NCBI RefSeq assembly: GCF_900141785.1
Contig: NZ_FQYP01000006.1
Span: 1-64,000, forward strand
Origin: Aquimarina spongiae
GTDB taxonomy: Bacteria > Bacteroidota > Bacteroidia > Flavobacteriales > Flavobacteriaceae
Direction of reading: 5' to 3'
Length of the DNA: 64,000 nucleotides
Shown: positions 24,803 through 33,826 of the stretch, piece by piece
Layout of the letters: every line of letters begins with the position of its first letter
Numbering within the stretch: position 1 is the first letter of the stretch
Notes under the pieces: generated by a model
Database searches by the model: none
The model's input: the letters and a program-made list of their open reading frames with translations, nothing else
What the model was told of the DNA's origin: nothing
Position numbers and translations under genes: made by a program

Positions 24803-26479
24803 TTATCCTCTTGGTTTTTGGTGACGAGGAGTTTTCTTTCTTTTTGCTTTTGTACCTACTCTAGACATTGCATTTCTGAAACCGATGTAATCGGTTGCCA
24901 TGTCTTGTGGAAGGAATCTTCTTTGTGCAGGGTCTAACCAATATGCTCTATCTTTCCAAGAACCACCTTTGTATACACGTACATTATCATCTACGATAGT
25001 TGTTCTTTTACTAGACTCATCATATCTTCTTTCTAGCTTGGTGCTGTCTTCTGCATCTGGTCCCACATAATGAATTGGCGCGTTGTACATTCTTCTATTA
25101 GGAAGGTTTTCATCTTGGTATCCTTCAAAATATCTAGAAGAGCTTTTATCACCATCTCTATAGTTTCTGTTGTCACTTTCTGTAAAATTAGTTCTCATAT
25201 AAGTGTCCTCATCGGTGATAGGCACCTGAAGAATACCTCCCGGTAATACTCTCGAAATAATTTTACCGTTACTTAATGTATCATATACGATGGAGTCTGT
25301 CATTACAATTTTCACAGTACCATCAGGGTTGATAGCATTTTTGGTATACACATTACCTCTATAGTAGTTAAAATCGTTGTATTCATCATCTACAATAGGT
25401 CTGTATATATCGGCAACCCATTCGGCTACGTTACCAGCCATATCATATAAACCATAATCGTTTGGATCGTAAGATTTAACAGGAGCCGTAATATCAGCAC
25501 CATCATCACTCCAACCAGCTATTCCACCATAATCACCATCTCCTTGTTTGAAGTTAGCTAATTGATCCCCACGGGTTCTTCTTTTTCCAGAACGCGTATA
25601 TTTTCCATTCCAAGGGTATTTTTTTCTACCTCTATAGATATTATAACTTCTGATTTCTACTAAACCTAAGGCTGCATATTCCCACTCTGCTTCTGTCGGC
25701 AGTCTATATTTTGGTAATAATAGACCATCCTTACGTTGTATGTATAAGCCAGTGGAATCGTTGTCTTTTGCATATCTTTCTGATGCTCTACCACCGCGAA
25801 TGGCTTCATCGTTACCTCCATATGTTTGTGAAGGGGCATTAAGATAAGTTTCAGTGTCGAAAGTACTTTCAGCAGAAACATCCTCAAATGGTGCATTTTC
25901 TCTGATTACACCTTCTTCTTCAAGAATTCTTTCATTAACTCGGTTGGTTCTCCAGTTACTAAATTCAACTGCCTGAATCCAGTTAACACCTACAACAGGA
26001 TAATCTGCATATGCAGGGTGACGCAGGTAGTTATTAGTCATCATTTCATTGAATCCTAAACGATTTCTCCATACCAAAGTATCCGGAAGAGCTCCGTAGT
26101 ATATGTTTCTGTATTTAGGTTCGGTTGGAGGATAAACACCTTTTAACCAGTCTAGGTATTCCAAATACATAATGTTGGTTACCTCGGTTTCATCCATGTA
26201 AAAAGATTGTACGTGCTGTTGCGTAGGGGTGTTATTCCAATCGTGCATAACATCATCCTGAACTCGTCCCATGGTAAAAGTACCTCCTTCAATAAATACT
26301 AAACCGGGTCCTGTTTCTTGTTCTTTGTAGTTTGTTGCTACCTGAAAGCCACCTTCCTTGGAATTGTATTTCCAACCAGTGGCTCTAGAACTACTCCCAT
26401 AATCGTTCTTCGAGCAACTAAACAATAAAACACTAACGGAAAGTGCCATTAGCGACTTAAAAATAAACGCGTTTTTCAT
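24803..26479 (-). CDS. gldJ: Gliding motility lipoprotein GldJ
   Basis: The signal peptide ends in the lipobox LFSC with Cys22. The body is a formylglycine-generating-enzyme-like (SUMF1) fold: GLVFIEGGTFTMG, ETEVTNIMYLEYL, PVVGVNWIQAVEFSNWR, YRLPTEAEWEYAA, GLYDMAGNVAEWVAD and VYKGGSWKDRAYWLDPAQRR. The C-terminus is basic (KRKKTPRHQKPRG). GldJ is an outer-membrane lipoprotein needed for gliding and type IX secretion in Flavobacterium. At 558 residues it is typical of GldJ. The divergent neighbour is porV, another type IX component. Confidence 0.95.
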   Translation of the reverse strand: MKNAFIFKSLMALSVSVLLFSCSKNDYGSSSRATGWKYNSKEGGFQVATNYKEQETGPGLVFIEGGTFTMGRVQDDVMHDWNNTPTQQHVQSFYMDETEVTNIMYLEYLDWLKGVYPPTEPKYRNIYYGALPDTLVWRNRLGFNEMMTNNYLRHPAYADYPVVGVNWIQAVEFSNWRTNRVNERILEEEGVIRENAPFEDVSAESTFDTETYLNAPSQTYGGNDEAIRGGRASERYAKDNDSTGLYIQRKDGLLLPKYRLPTEAEWEYAALGLVEIRSYNIYRGRKKYPWNGKYTRSGKRRTRGDQLANFKQGDGDYGGIAGWSDDGADITAPVKSYDPNDYGLYDMAGNVAEWVADIYRPIVDDEYNDFNYYRGNVYTKNAINPDGTVKIVMTDSIVYDTLSNGKIISRVLPGGILQVPITDEDTYMRTNFTESDNRNYRDGDKSSSRYFEGYQDENLPNRRMYNAPIHYVGPDAEDSTKLERRYDESSKRTTIVDDNVRVYKGGSWKDRAYWLDPAQRRFLPQDMATDYIGFRNAMSRVGTKAKRKKTPRHQKPRG

Positions 26480-27045
26480 AATCTTAAGTTCGTTAAAGTA
26501 GAAATTAGGGCTTGCAATATAACAATTAACGTTAAATTTACCCTAAAATTTTTAAAATATTATCAATTCACAATTTTTTATGAATTGCCAACGACTTTGG
26601 TTTAACGCAATAATTTGTGGTTTATTATTTATCATTTAAGAAAAACCTAAAAAAAGAAATACAATACAAAAAAAGGATTTTACGACAATAAGCAATTGCT
26701 AAATAGCAGTTTTACTAATGGTTAAAATGGTATAAGACTCATTAAAAGTAGACGTAGTAATTTTTTTTAATTTTTTTTTTAGGGTAAATCAAAGGTTGGG
26801 TGTAATAGAGAAGAAAGATAAACATAATAGTGTGGTTTTTTTTATCACGGATAATAATTAAATTGATTCAGTATTTTTGGGTACATTTAGAATGGTGTGT
26901 AATGAGATTTAAAGAAATCAACACCTGCCATATAAGATATTGGTAAATTTTACGTTAAGAAAAGAACGAGTTGAAAAAATTAAACAACACACACTTTTTT
27001 AATCACTAAATAACTATATATTTGTCAAACTCAATTTTTGCAGGT
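26480..27045. other. Divergent gldJ-porV intergenic region
   Basis: It is very AT-rich, with T-runs near 26761-26784 and 26833-26843 and no open reading frame that looks coding. It must hold both promoters. The best match is TATATTTG at 27017-27024 (listed separately); another TANNTTTG copy is at 26872-26879. No stable hairpin or RNA gene was recognised. Confidence 0.5.
27017..27024 (+). promoter_or_regulatory. Bacteroidota -7 promoter element for porV
   Basis: TATATTTG fits TANNTTTG and lies 22 bp before the porV ATG at 27046, giving a leader of roughly 15 nt. A clear -33 TTTG is not present, so this is a partial match. Confidence 0.5.
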
Positions 27046-28197
27046 ATGAAAAAAACAATTATTCTTGGTCTTGCTTCTTTACTGTTTTCTAATCTTACTA
27101 TCAAGGCACAAGAGAATAGAGCCATTACCACAGCCACCCCATTTTTATTAATTGCAGCAGATGCTAGAGCAGCTGGTTTAGCTGATCAGGGGGTTGCTAC
27201 TTCGCCTGATGCTTTTTCACAGCAGTGGAATCCAGCGAAATATGCATTCGCAAAAACAAAACAAGGTGTTGGGGTAAACTACACTCCTTATTTAAGTAAT
27301 CTGGTAAACGATATTTTTTTAGGGAATCTTAATTATTATAATAGAATCAATGAAAGAAGTGCAGTAGCTGCAAGTTTCAGATATTTTAGTTTAGGAGATA
27401 TTGAGTTTAGACAAACCGCTGACGGTGCTGCAAATACGCAAAGACCTAACGAATTTACCTTGGATGTGTCTTATGCGTTGAAGCTTAGTGATCACTTCTC
27501 TATGGCAGTTGCAGGGCGTTATTTGCGTTCAGATTTAAGATTGCAAACCGAAAATGCAGATGATGCTAGTGCGGCAGGAAGTTTTGGAGTTGACGTAGCA
27601 GGTTTCTTTAGAAGTGAAGAGATTGCTTTCAATTCTTTTAACGGTAGATGGAGAGCTGGATTCAATATTTCTAATATTGGACCTAAAATAAGATATGACG
27701 ATGCAGGTCAGGAAAACTTCATCCCAACTAACTTCAGAGTAGGTGGAGCTTTTGATTTCATCTTTAATGAGGATAACAGAATCACACCGACATTAGAATT
27801 TAGTAAGTTGTTAGTGCCTAGCCCTCAGGATTTTGATGGTGATGGAGATATCGATGCAGAAGATAATAGAGAGTATCAAGATATTAGCGCTTTTGGAGCG
27901 ATCTTTTCTTCATGGGGAGATGCAGATGGTGGATTTAGTGAAGAGCTAAAAGAAATTACCTGGGCTTTAGGAGCAGAGTATATGTATAGAGATGTATTTG
28001 CTTTCAGAGCAGGATATTTTAACGAGAGTGAAGAAAAAGGAGCACGTCAGTTCCTTTCTCTAGGAACAGGTTTCAGATACAATGTAGTTAATCTAGACGT
28101 GTCTTACTTGTTTTCAACATCATCAGTACGTAGTCCATTAGAAGGAACACTTCGTTTTGGTCTTACGTTCAATTTTGGAGACGAATATTACGATTAA
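27046..28197 (+). CDS. porV: Type IX secretion outer membrane protein PorV (LptO)
   Basis: The start is the ATG at 27046; the frame also opens at a TTG at 27022 that belongs to the promoter. The signal peptide ends TIKAQ. The mature protein begins with AITTATPFLLIAADARAAGLADQGVATSPDAFSQQWNPAKYAF, the PorV/FadL-like hallmark, and forms an outer-membrane beta-barrel ending in an aromatic strand (LTFNFGDEYYD). PorV shuttles type IX cargo from the Sov translocon to the attachment complex. A terminator follows. Confidence 0.94.
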   Translation: MKKTIILGLASLLFSNLTIKAQENRAITTATPFLLIAADARAAGLADQGVATSPDAFSQQWNPAKYAFAKTKQGVGVNYTPYLSNLVNDIFLGNLNYYNRINERSAVAASFRYFSLGDIEFRQTADGAANTQRPNEFTLDVSYALKLSDHFSMAVAGRYLRSDLRLQTENADDASAAGSFGVDVAGFFRSEEIAFNSFNGRWRAGFNISNIGPKIRYDDAGQENFIPTNFRVGGAFDFIFNEDNRITPTLEFSKLLVPSPQDFDGDGDIDAEDNREYQDISAFGAIFSSWGDADGGFSEELKEITWALGAEYMYRDVFAFRAGYFNESEEKGARQFLSLGTGFRYNVVNLDVSYLFSTSSVRSPLEGTLRFGLTFNFGDEYYD

Positions 28198-28218
28198 ATA
28201 GAATAGATATAGTATTCG

Positions 28219-28257
28219 AAAAAAGTATCAAGCCAATGGTTTGATACTTTTTTTGTT
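28219..28257 (+). terminator. Terminator after porV
   Basis: A 13-bp perfect stem, AAAAAAGTATCAA (28219-28231) with TTGATACTTTTTT (28241-28253), has a 9-nt loop and a T-run. It is 22 bp past the porV stop. Confidence 0.88.
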
Positions 28258-28303
28258 TGTAGTACCTTGTGGTCCCTTTTTTTGAAAAGAAAATCAAGAC
28301 AGC

Positions 28304-28786
28304 ATGAAGGAAATAAAAATTACTTCAGTATTACAGATTTATGATTCGTTTGATGAACTGCCAGAGGATATTCAGGATTTAATGAAAAAATCCATGGAGA
28401 TTAGGGATAAAGCTTATGCTCCCTACTCAGAATTTTTGGTTGGTGCTGCGCTATTATTAGAAAATGGAGAAGTGGTTCTGGGTAACAATCAGGAAAATGC
28501 ATGTTATCCTTCGGGATTATGCGCTGAGCGAACTGCAATTTATTATGCAGGGGCTAATTATCCGGATGTAGCTATCCAAAAGATGGCACTTACAGCAAAA
28601 TCCCTAAAATATAAGTTAGTAACACCAACTCCTCCTTGCGGAGCATGTAGACAAGCGATTGCAGAATACGAGGTAAAACAAAAAACGCCTATAGAGATAT
28701 ATTTTATGGGAGAGACAGGAAAAGTGGTGAAATCTTCCTCTTTATCTAATTTATTACCCCTTATTTTTGATAATTCGTATTTATAA
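28304..28786 (+). CDS. cdd: Cytidine deaminase
   Basis: This small zinc deaminase of 160 residues has the motifs AYAPYSEFLVGAAL, NACYPSGLCAERTA (zinc-ligand Cys and catalytic Glu) and TPPCGACRQ (two zinc-ligand cysteines). It converts cytidine or deoxycytidine to uridine forms in pyrimidine salvage. It stands between porV and pdhA as its own unit, separated by a terminator upstream. Confidence 0.93.
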   Translation: MKEIKITSVLQIYDSFDELPEDIQDLMKKSMEIRDKAYAPYSEFLVGAALLLENGEVVLGNNQENACYPSGLCAERTAIYYAGANYPDVAIQKMALTAKSLKYKLVTPTPPCGACRQAIAEYEVKQKTPIEIYFMGETGKVVKSSSLSNLLPLIFDNSYL

Positions 28787-28839
28787 CGTTTTCGTAGATT
28801 TTATTGGTAAAACTGTTTTTCCCTTAATTTCGAATACCT

Positions 28840-28871
28840 TATTTTTGTTTTTCGTTCAGTTTTGAACGAAA
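28840..28871 (+). promoter_or_regulatory. pdhA promoter -7 element with overlapping operator-like palindrome
   Basis: TATTTTTG at 28840-28847 fits the TANNTTTG element. Directly after it, TTTCGTTCA (28850-28858) and TGAACGAAA (28863-28871) form a perfect 9-bp inverted repeat with a 4-bp spacer over the predicted start site. This suggests a repressor operator or a 5' hairpin; the binder is unknown. Confidence 0.5.
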
Positions 28872-28935
28872 TCGGAAAAATTTAATAATTATCATTTTAG
28901 GTAATTAATTGTTACACTTATCAGCACAATTGTAA

Positions 28936-29937
28936 ATGAAAAAAATAACCAAAGAAGTATACCTTAACTGGTATGAAGAAATGCTTTTCTGGAGGAAGTT
29001 TGAAGATAAACTTGCTCAAGTCTATATCCAACAGAAAGTAAGAGGGTTTTTACACTTGTATAATGGACAAGAGGCTATCCTGGCAGGGGCTTTGCATGCC
29101 ATGGATCTTACAAAAGATCGTATGATTACAGCATATCGTAATCACGTTCAGCCTATTGGTATGGGAGAAGACCCAAAACGAGTAATGGCCGAACTCTATG
29201 GCAAAGGAACCGGTACTTCGCAAGGTTTAGGAGGATCTATGCATATTTTCTCGAAAGAACATCGTTTTTATGGTGGGCACGGTATAGTGGGAGGACAAAT
29301 CCCTTTAGGTGCAGGATTGGCATTCGCTGATAAGTATCACAAAAGAGATGCTGTTACACTTACTTTTATGGGTGATGGAGCTACAAGACAAGGATCTTTG
29401 CACGAGACTTTTAACCTGGCAATGCTTTGGAATTTACCAGTTGTATTTTGTGTAGAGAATAATGGTTATGCGATGGGTACCTCGGTAGAAAGAACGGCAA
29501 ATCATACCGACATTTGGAAATTAGGATTGGGTTATGAAATGCCTTGTGGACCAGTAGATGCCATGAATCCTGTAAAAGTAGCAGAAGCGTTAGATGAAGC
29601 GATTACAAGAGCAAGAACAGGTGGAGGGCCAACATTTTTGGAGCTGAAAACCTATCGCTATAGAGGGCATTCCATGAGTGATGCACAAAAGTATCGCACA
29701 AAAGAAGAGGTAGCAGAGTATCAAAAAATAGATCCGATTACTCAGGTGTTGGATATTATCAAAGAGAAAAAATATGCTACCGACGAAGAAATAGCAACAA
29801 TAGACAAAAGAGTGAAGGATCGTGTGGCTGAATGTCAGAAGTTTGCAGAAGAATCACCATTCCCAGAAAAGAATGTGATGTATGATGTAGTGTACGAACA
29901 AGATGATTATCCATTTTTATCACACAAACCACAATAA
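28936..29937 (+). CDS. pdhA: Pyruvate dehydrogenase E1 component, alpha subunit
   Basis: The thiamine-diphosphate fold of 333 residues contains GGSMHIFSKEHRFYGGHGIVGGQIPLG and the TPP motif GDGATRQGSLHETFNLAMLWNLPVVFCVENN (GDG through NN). The phosphorylation-loop-like YRYRGHSMSDAQKYR is also present. With E1 beta (not in this window) it decarboxylates pyruvate and acetylates the E2 lipoyl group. The E2 gene begins 3 bp after its stop, so the two are cotranscribed. Confidence 0.94.
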   Translation: MKKITKEVYLNWYEEMLFWRKFEDKLAQVYIQQKVRGFLHLYNGQEAILAGALHAMDLTKDRMITAYRNHVQPIGMGEDPKRVMAELYGKGTGTSQGLGGSMHIFSKEHRFYGGHGIVGGQIPLGAGLAFADKYHKRDAVTLTFMGDGATRQGSLHETFNLAMLWNLPVVFCVENNGYAMGTSVERTANHTDIWKLGLGYEMPCGPVDAMNPVKVAEALDEAITRARTGGGPTFLELKTYRYRGHSMSDAQKYRTKEEVAEYQKIDPITQVLDIIKEKKYATDEEIATIDKRVKDRVAECQKFAEESPFPEKNVMYDVVYEQDDYPFLSHKPQ

Positions 29938-29940
29938 ATT

Positions 29941-31554
29941 ATGGCTACAGTAATCAATATGCCACGTTTAAGCGATACCATGGAAGAAGGGGTAGTTGCA
30001 AAGTGGCTTGTAAAAAAAGGAGATAAAATTAGTGAAGGAGATATCCTTGCTGAAATAGAAACTGATAAGGCAACGATGGAGTTCGAATCGTTTTACGAAG
30101 GGACTTTGTTGCATATTGGTATCGAAGAAGGAGAAACAGCTCCGGTCGATAAATTATTAGCAATTATTGGTGATGAGGGTGAAGATATATCTGCATTATT
30201 AAATGGAGACGCTACAGTTGCACCTGAAACTTCAGATGAAAAGAAGGATGAAGAAGCGCCTGCTGCAACCAATTCTACTACAGAAATACCGGAAGGTGTT
30301 GAGATCATTACAATGCCACGTTTAAGTGATACGATGGAAGAAGGAACTGTGGCTACCTGGTTGAAAAAAGTAGGTGATGCTGTTGAGGAAGGAGATATTC
30401 TTGCTGAAATAGAGACCGATAAAGCAACCATGGAGTTTGAATCATTTTATAATGGGACATTACTTCATATTGGTATTGAAGAAGGGCAGACTGCACCCGT
30501 AGATGCGTTATTAGCTATTATCGGGCCAGCAGGTACAGATGTTTCTGGGCTTAAAGATGGAACTGTTGCGGCTAGCGCTAAAAGCGAAACTTCAACTACG
30601 AGTGCAGCACAACCAGAAGCTGAAAAAGAAGAATTGCAAACAGCAACAACGACTAATACCAGTGCATCTGGAGGCAGAATATTTGCATCTCCTCTAGCTA
30701 AGAAAATAGCTAGTGATAAAGGTATAGATCTTTCTCAGGTAAAAGGAACAGGAGAAAATGGACGTATAGTCAAAAAGGATGTAGAATCTTTTGTTCCGTC
30801 AGTATCAGCACCAGCTGAGTCTAAGAAGGTAACGGCAAGCCCAGCTGTCCAGGCATTCGTTCCTGCTGGAGAAGTAAGCTTTGAAGAGGTTAAAAACTCC
30901 CAAATGCGTAAAGCGATAGCGAGAGGACTTTCAGCATCCAAGTTTACCGCACCTCATTATTATCTTACTATAGAAGTAGATATGGATAATGCGATATCAT
31001 CAAGGAAATTGATCAATGAATTACCTGATGTTAAGGTTTCTTTTAATGATATGGTGGTTAAGGCATGTGCAATGGCATTGCGAAAGCATCCTAAAGTAAA
31101 TACTACCTGGAAAGAAGATGTTACTGTGTTTAATAAACACATCAGTATTGGTGTTGCGGTAGCTGTTCCTGATGGACTTGTAGTACCGGTACTACCTTTT
31201 ACGGATAGGATGAATATTATGGAAATAGATTTACTTGTCCGAGAGCTTGCGACAAAAGCTAGAGATAAGAAATTGACTCCACAAGAAATGTCGGGAAGTA
31301 CTTTTACGGTTTCTAATCTCGGAATGTTTGGGATTCAAGAATTTACTTCTATTATTAATCAGCCTAATTCTGCCATTTTATCGGTAGGAACTATCGTGCA
31401 AAAACCTGTGGTAAAAGACGGTCAAATTGTGGTAGGGAATACTATGAAAGTAACTTTGGCTTGTGATCATAGAACTGTAGATGGAGCTACTGGAGCTCAG
31501 TTTTTACAAACCTTAAAGCAATACTTGGAAAATCCAGTTACTATGCTGGCCTAA
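29941..31554 (+). CDS. pdhC: Dihydrolipoamide acetyltransferase (E2 of pyruvate dehydrogenase), two lipoyl domains
   Basis: Two nearly identical lipoyl domains lie at 1-~80 and ~122-200, each with ETDKATMEFE (lipoyl Lys43 and Lys161). They are joined by Ala/Thr/Glu-rich linkers. A peripheral-subunit-binding domain follows (IFASPLAKKIASDKGI...GENGRIVKKDVE). The catalytic acyltransferase domain ends with DHRTVDGATGAQFL (His and Asp of the active site). It transfers acetyl groups to CoA and forms the complex core. The linker and paired lipoyl domains are typical of Bacteroidota E2. Confidence 0.94.
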   Translation: MATVINMPRLSDTMEEGVVAKWLVKKGDKISEGDILAEIETDKATMEFESFYEGTLLHIGIEEGETAPVDKLLAIIGDEGEDISALLNGDATVAPETSDEKKDEEAPAATNSTTEIPEGVEIITMPRLSDTMEEGTVATWLKKVGDAVEEGDILAEIETDKATMEFESFYNGTLLHIGIEEGQTAPVDALLAIIGPAGTDVSGLKDGTVAASAKSETSTTSAAQPEAEKEELQTATTTNTSASGGRIFASPLAKKIASDKGIDLSQVKGTGENGRIVKKDVESFVPSVSAPAESKKVTASPAVQAFVPAGEVSFEEVKNSQMRKAIARGLSASKFTAPHYYLTIEVDMDNAISSRKLINELPDVKVSFNDMVVKACAMALRKHPKVNTTWKEDVTVFNKHISIGVAVAVPDGLVVPVLPFTDRMNIMEIDLLVRELATKARDKKLTPQEMSGSTFTVSNLGMFGIQEFTSIINQPNSAILSVGTIVQKPVVKDGQIVVGNTMKVTLACDHRTVDGATGAQFLQTLKQYLENPVTMLA

Positions 31555-31576
31555 TTATATTAAAACTTATTATAAG

Positions 31577-31607
31577 ATCCCGCTTCACCTTGAGGCGGGA
31601 TTTTTTT
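31577..31607 (+). terminator. Terminator of the pdhA-pdhC operon
   Basis: The stem ATCCCGC (31577-31583) / GCGGGAT (31595-31601) is followed by seven T. It lies 22 bp after the E2 stop. Confidence 0.88.
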
Positions 31608-31632
31608 ATCTTTAGCATCAAATAATTGAGGT

Positions 31633-32622
31633 ATGAAAAAGTATTTAGGAATAATAGCAGTATTAAGTTTGTCTTTGGCTTGCAAACAGGCTACCGTTGT
31701 AGCACAATCTGATGTAAAAGAAGCACATACACAGATCGATAAAAAGAACAATTCAGGGGATATCACAGCAGAGTACGTAGCAACGACAATGAAGTTTTTG
31801 GCAAGTGATGAGCTGGAGGGTAGAGATACTGGGAGTAAAGGGTATGAAGCTGCTGTGCAATTTGCAGAAAAGGAATTTCAATCTATGGGAGTAGCGCCTT
31901 ATTTTGATTCGTATCGAGACCCTTTTGAAGCCAAAGGTGTTCCTACGATGAACGTAGTGGGTTACCTAAAAGGGAATGACAAAGAACTTGCTAATCAATT
32001 CGTAGTGGTTGGAGCACATTTGGATCATATAGGAAAAGGTGGCGAAGTGAACGGAGATGCTATTGCTAATGGTGCCAACGATAATGCAGCTGGGAGCACT
32101 GCGGTTTTGGCTTTGGCCAAACAACTGTCTAAGCTTAAATCGAATAAACGAAGTGTTTTATTTGTTCTTTTTGGAGCAGAGGAAAAAGGATTATTAGGGT
32201 CTAAGCATCTGGCTCAGGTATTAAAAGATAAAGGTATGGATTTGTATACAATGGTCAATTTTGAGATGATAGGTGTGCCCTTAAATGAAAAGTCGTACAA
32301 AGCTTATATCACAGGCTATGAGAAATCAAATATGGCTGCAAAAATAAATGAATATTCTGGTGCGGAGTTAATTGGTTTTTTACCAAAGGCAAAAGAGTAT
32401 CAATTGTTTCAGCGCAGTGATAATTATCCTTTTTTCAAACAGTTTAATGTACCATGTCAGACTATATCAACGTTTGATTTTACGAATTACAACTATTATC
32501 ACCATGTGGATGATGAAGTCTCTGAAATGAATTTCGAATTTATGGCAGAATTAATCAATGCTTGTCTACCTGTAGTTGTAAAGATTGCAAGTACTTCAGA
32601 AAAAGAAATAAAGCTAAATTAA
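31633..32622 (+). CDS. M28-family zinc aminopeptidase, lipoprotein
   Basis: The signal ends with LSLAC, a lipobox with Cys17. The M28 fold shows the metal ligands in VVGAHLDHIG (His, Asp), NGANDNAAGST (bridging Asp) and FGAEEKGLLGS (Glu-Glu), plus a late YYHHVDDEV (His). It would remove N-terminal residues from peptides in the periplasm or outer membrane. It is separated from pdhC by a terminator and followed 13 bp later by an SDR gene. Confidence 0.9.
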   Translation: MKKYLGIIAVLSLSLACKQATVVAQSDVKEAHTQIDKKNNSGDITAEYVATTMKFLASDELEGRDTGSKGYEAAVQFAEKEFQSMGVAPYFDSYRDPFEAKGVPTMNVVGYLKGNDKELANQFVVVGAHLDHIGKGGEVNGDAIANGANDNAAGSTAVLALAKQLSKLKSNKRSVLFVLFGAEEKGLLGSKHLAQVLKDKGMDLYTMVNFEMIGVPLNEKSYKAYITGYEKSNMAAKINEYSGAELIGFLPKAKEYQLFQRSDNYPFFKQFNVPCQTISTFDFTNYNYYHHVDDEVSEMNFEFMAELINACLPVVVKIASTSEKEIKLN

Positions 32623-32635
32623 GCAGCTTACACAA

Positions 32636-33322
32636 ATGAGTAATAAGAACATTATTATAACCGGGGCAAGCCGTGGTATAGGGTATGAATTAGCAAAATT
32701 ATTTGCAGACGAGGGACATCATGTTCTTGCGCTATCCCGAAATGAAACCCCGATTCAAAAATTAAATCATAAAAACATAGCCAGTTTTCCTTTTGATATT
32801 TGCGAACCACAGGATCTTTCAAAAATGACGGATTATGTTACCAAAAATTGGGATCAGGTCGATGTTTTGATCAATAATGCTGGGAAATTACTGAACAAAC
32901 CTTTTGCCGAAATTACTACAAAAGAATTTGAAGAGGTGTATCGGGTGAATGTTTTTGGCGTGGCCGAAATTACCCGATTAGTTCTTCCATTTATGAAGTT
33001 GGGAAGCCATGTGGTTACCGTGAGCAGTATGGGAGGCATACAAGGAAGTATGAAATTCCCTGGTTTAGCAGCATACAGCTCGAGTAAAGGAGCGGTAATC
33101 ACTCTAAGTGAGTTGTTGGCAGAAGAATATAAGGAGAGCGGGATTGCTTTTAACGTACTTGCTCTTGGAGCTGTACAAACCGAAATGTTGGAAGAAGCTT
33201 TTCCGGGATATCAAGCACCTTTATCTGCTTTTGAAATGGCAAGTTATATCAAAGATTTTTCTCTTAGGGGGAATACTTTTTATAACGGTAAGGTATTGCA
33301 GGTATCTAGTAGTACTCCATAG
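32636..33322 (+). CDS. Short-chain dehydrogenase/reductase
   Basis: A classical SDR of 228 residues: NAD(P)-binding ITGASRGIG (6-14), NNAG, catalytic VSSMGG serine, and YSSSKG (Tyr-x-x-x-Lys). The substrate is unknown. It lies just downstream of the M28 peptidase and ends 21 bp from a convergent gene. Confidence 0.88.
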   Translation: MSNKNIIITGASRGIGYELAKLFADEGHHVLALSRNETPIQKLNHKNIASFPFDICEPQDLSKMTDYVTKNWDQVDVLINNAGKLLNKPFAEITTKEFEEVYRVNVFGVAEITRLVLPFMKLGSHVVTVSSMGGIQGSMKFPGLAAYSSSKGAVITLSELLAEEYKESGIAFNVLALGAVQTEMLEEAFPGYQAPLSAFEMASYIKDFSLRGNTFYNGKVLQVSSSTP

Positions 33323-33343
33323 TCAAAAGGGAAACACTTACTG

Positions 33344-33826
33344 CTAATTGTTGTTCTTTCCCTTTGTTTTAAGTCTTTCAAAATAAACCTGGGTTGTTTT
33401 CAAGGGTTTTCCATCAATTGTTGTTGTGCTTGTTTTGATAATAGTTAATATGGTGTCTATAGCGGTAGGGTAGATGATTTTTGTTTTTACCGATTGTACC
33501 GAGTCAGAAACAGCCTGAAACGAATTGATGAATTCAATTTTTGAAATGAGGGTGTCTGTTGTGTTGCCAATGATGTTTTCTGCTTCTGAAGTTATTTTAA
33601 ATTTGGGATGAGTTGCTATCAGTTGTTTTTCATCTAGCAAAGCATTTAATTTCTGAATCACTAGAATTTTATAAGCTTCTTCTTTGGGAATTATACTGGT
33701 TTCCGTACTAGTTTCAGAAAACTCGAATTCAGGTACAGACAGGTCATCAGCCTCTTTTGAAGCTCTTTTTGAACATCCTATAAAGAGGAGAATGACGAAG
33801 ATGATATAACTGAATTGAAACTTCAT
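33344..33826 (-). CDS. Hypothetical lipoprotein
   Basis: A lipobox LFIGC (Cys18) follows a hydrophobic signal. The rest is a soluble 140-residue domain rich in Thr, Ile and Ser with no motif I recognise. The start overlaps the stop of the upstream membrane-protein gene (ATGA at 33823-33826), so the two are translationally coupled and probably act together at the cell envelope. Confidence 0.7.
   Translation of the reverse strand: MKFQFSYIIFVILLFIGCSKRASKEADDLSVPEFEFSETSTETSIIPKEEAYKILVIQKLNALLDEKQLIATHPKFKITSEAENIIGNTTDTLISKIEFINSFQAVSDSVQSVKTKIIYPTAIDTILTIIKTSTTTIDGKPLKTTQVYFERLKTKGKNNN

Noticed and set aside
30093..30431. 112-codon antisense frame inside pdhC
   Set aside because: It is a shadow of the repeated lipoyl-domain sequence; it has no promoter or homology-like features.
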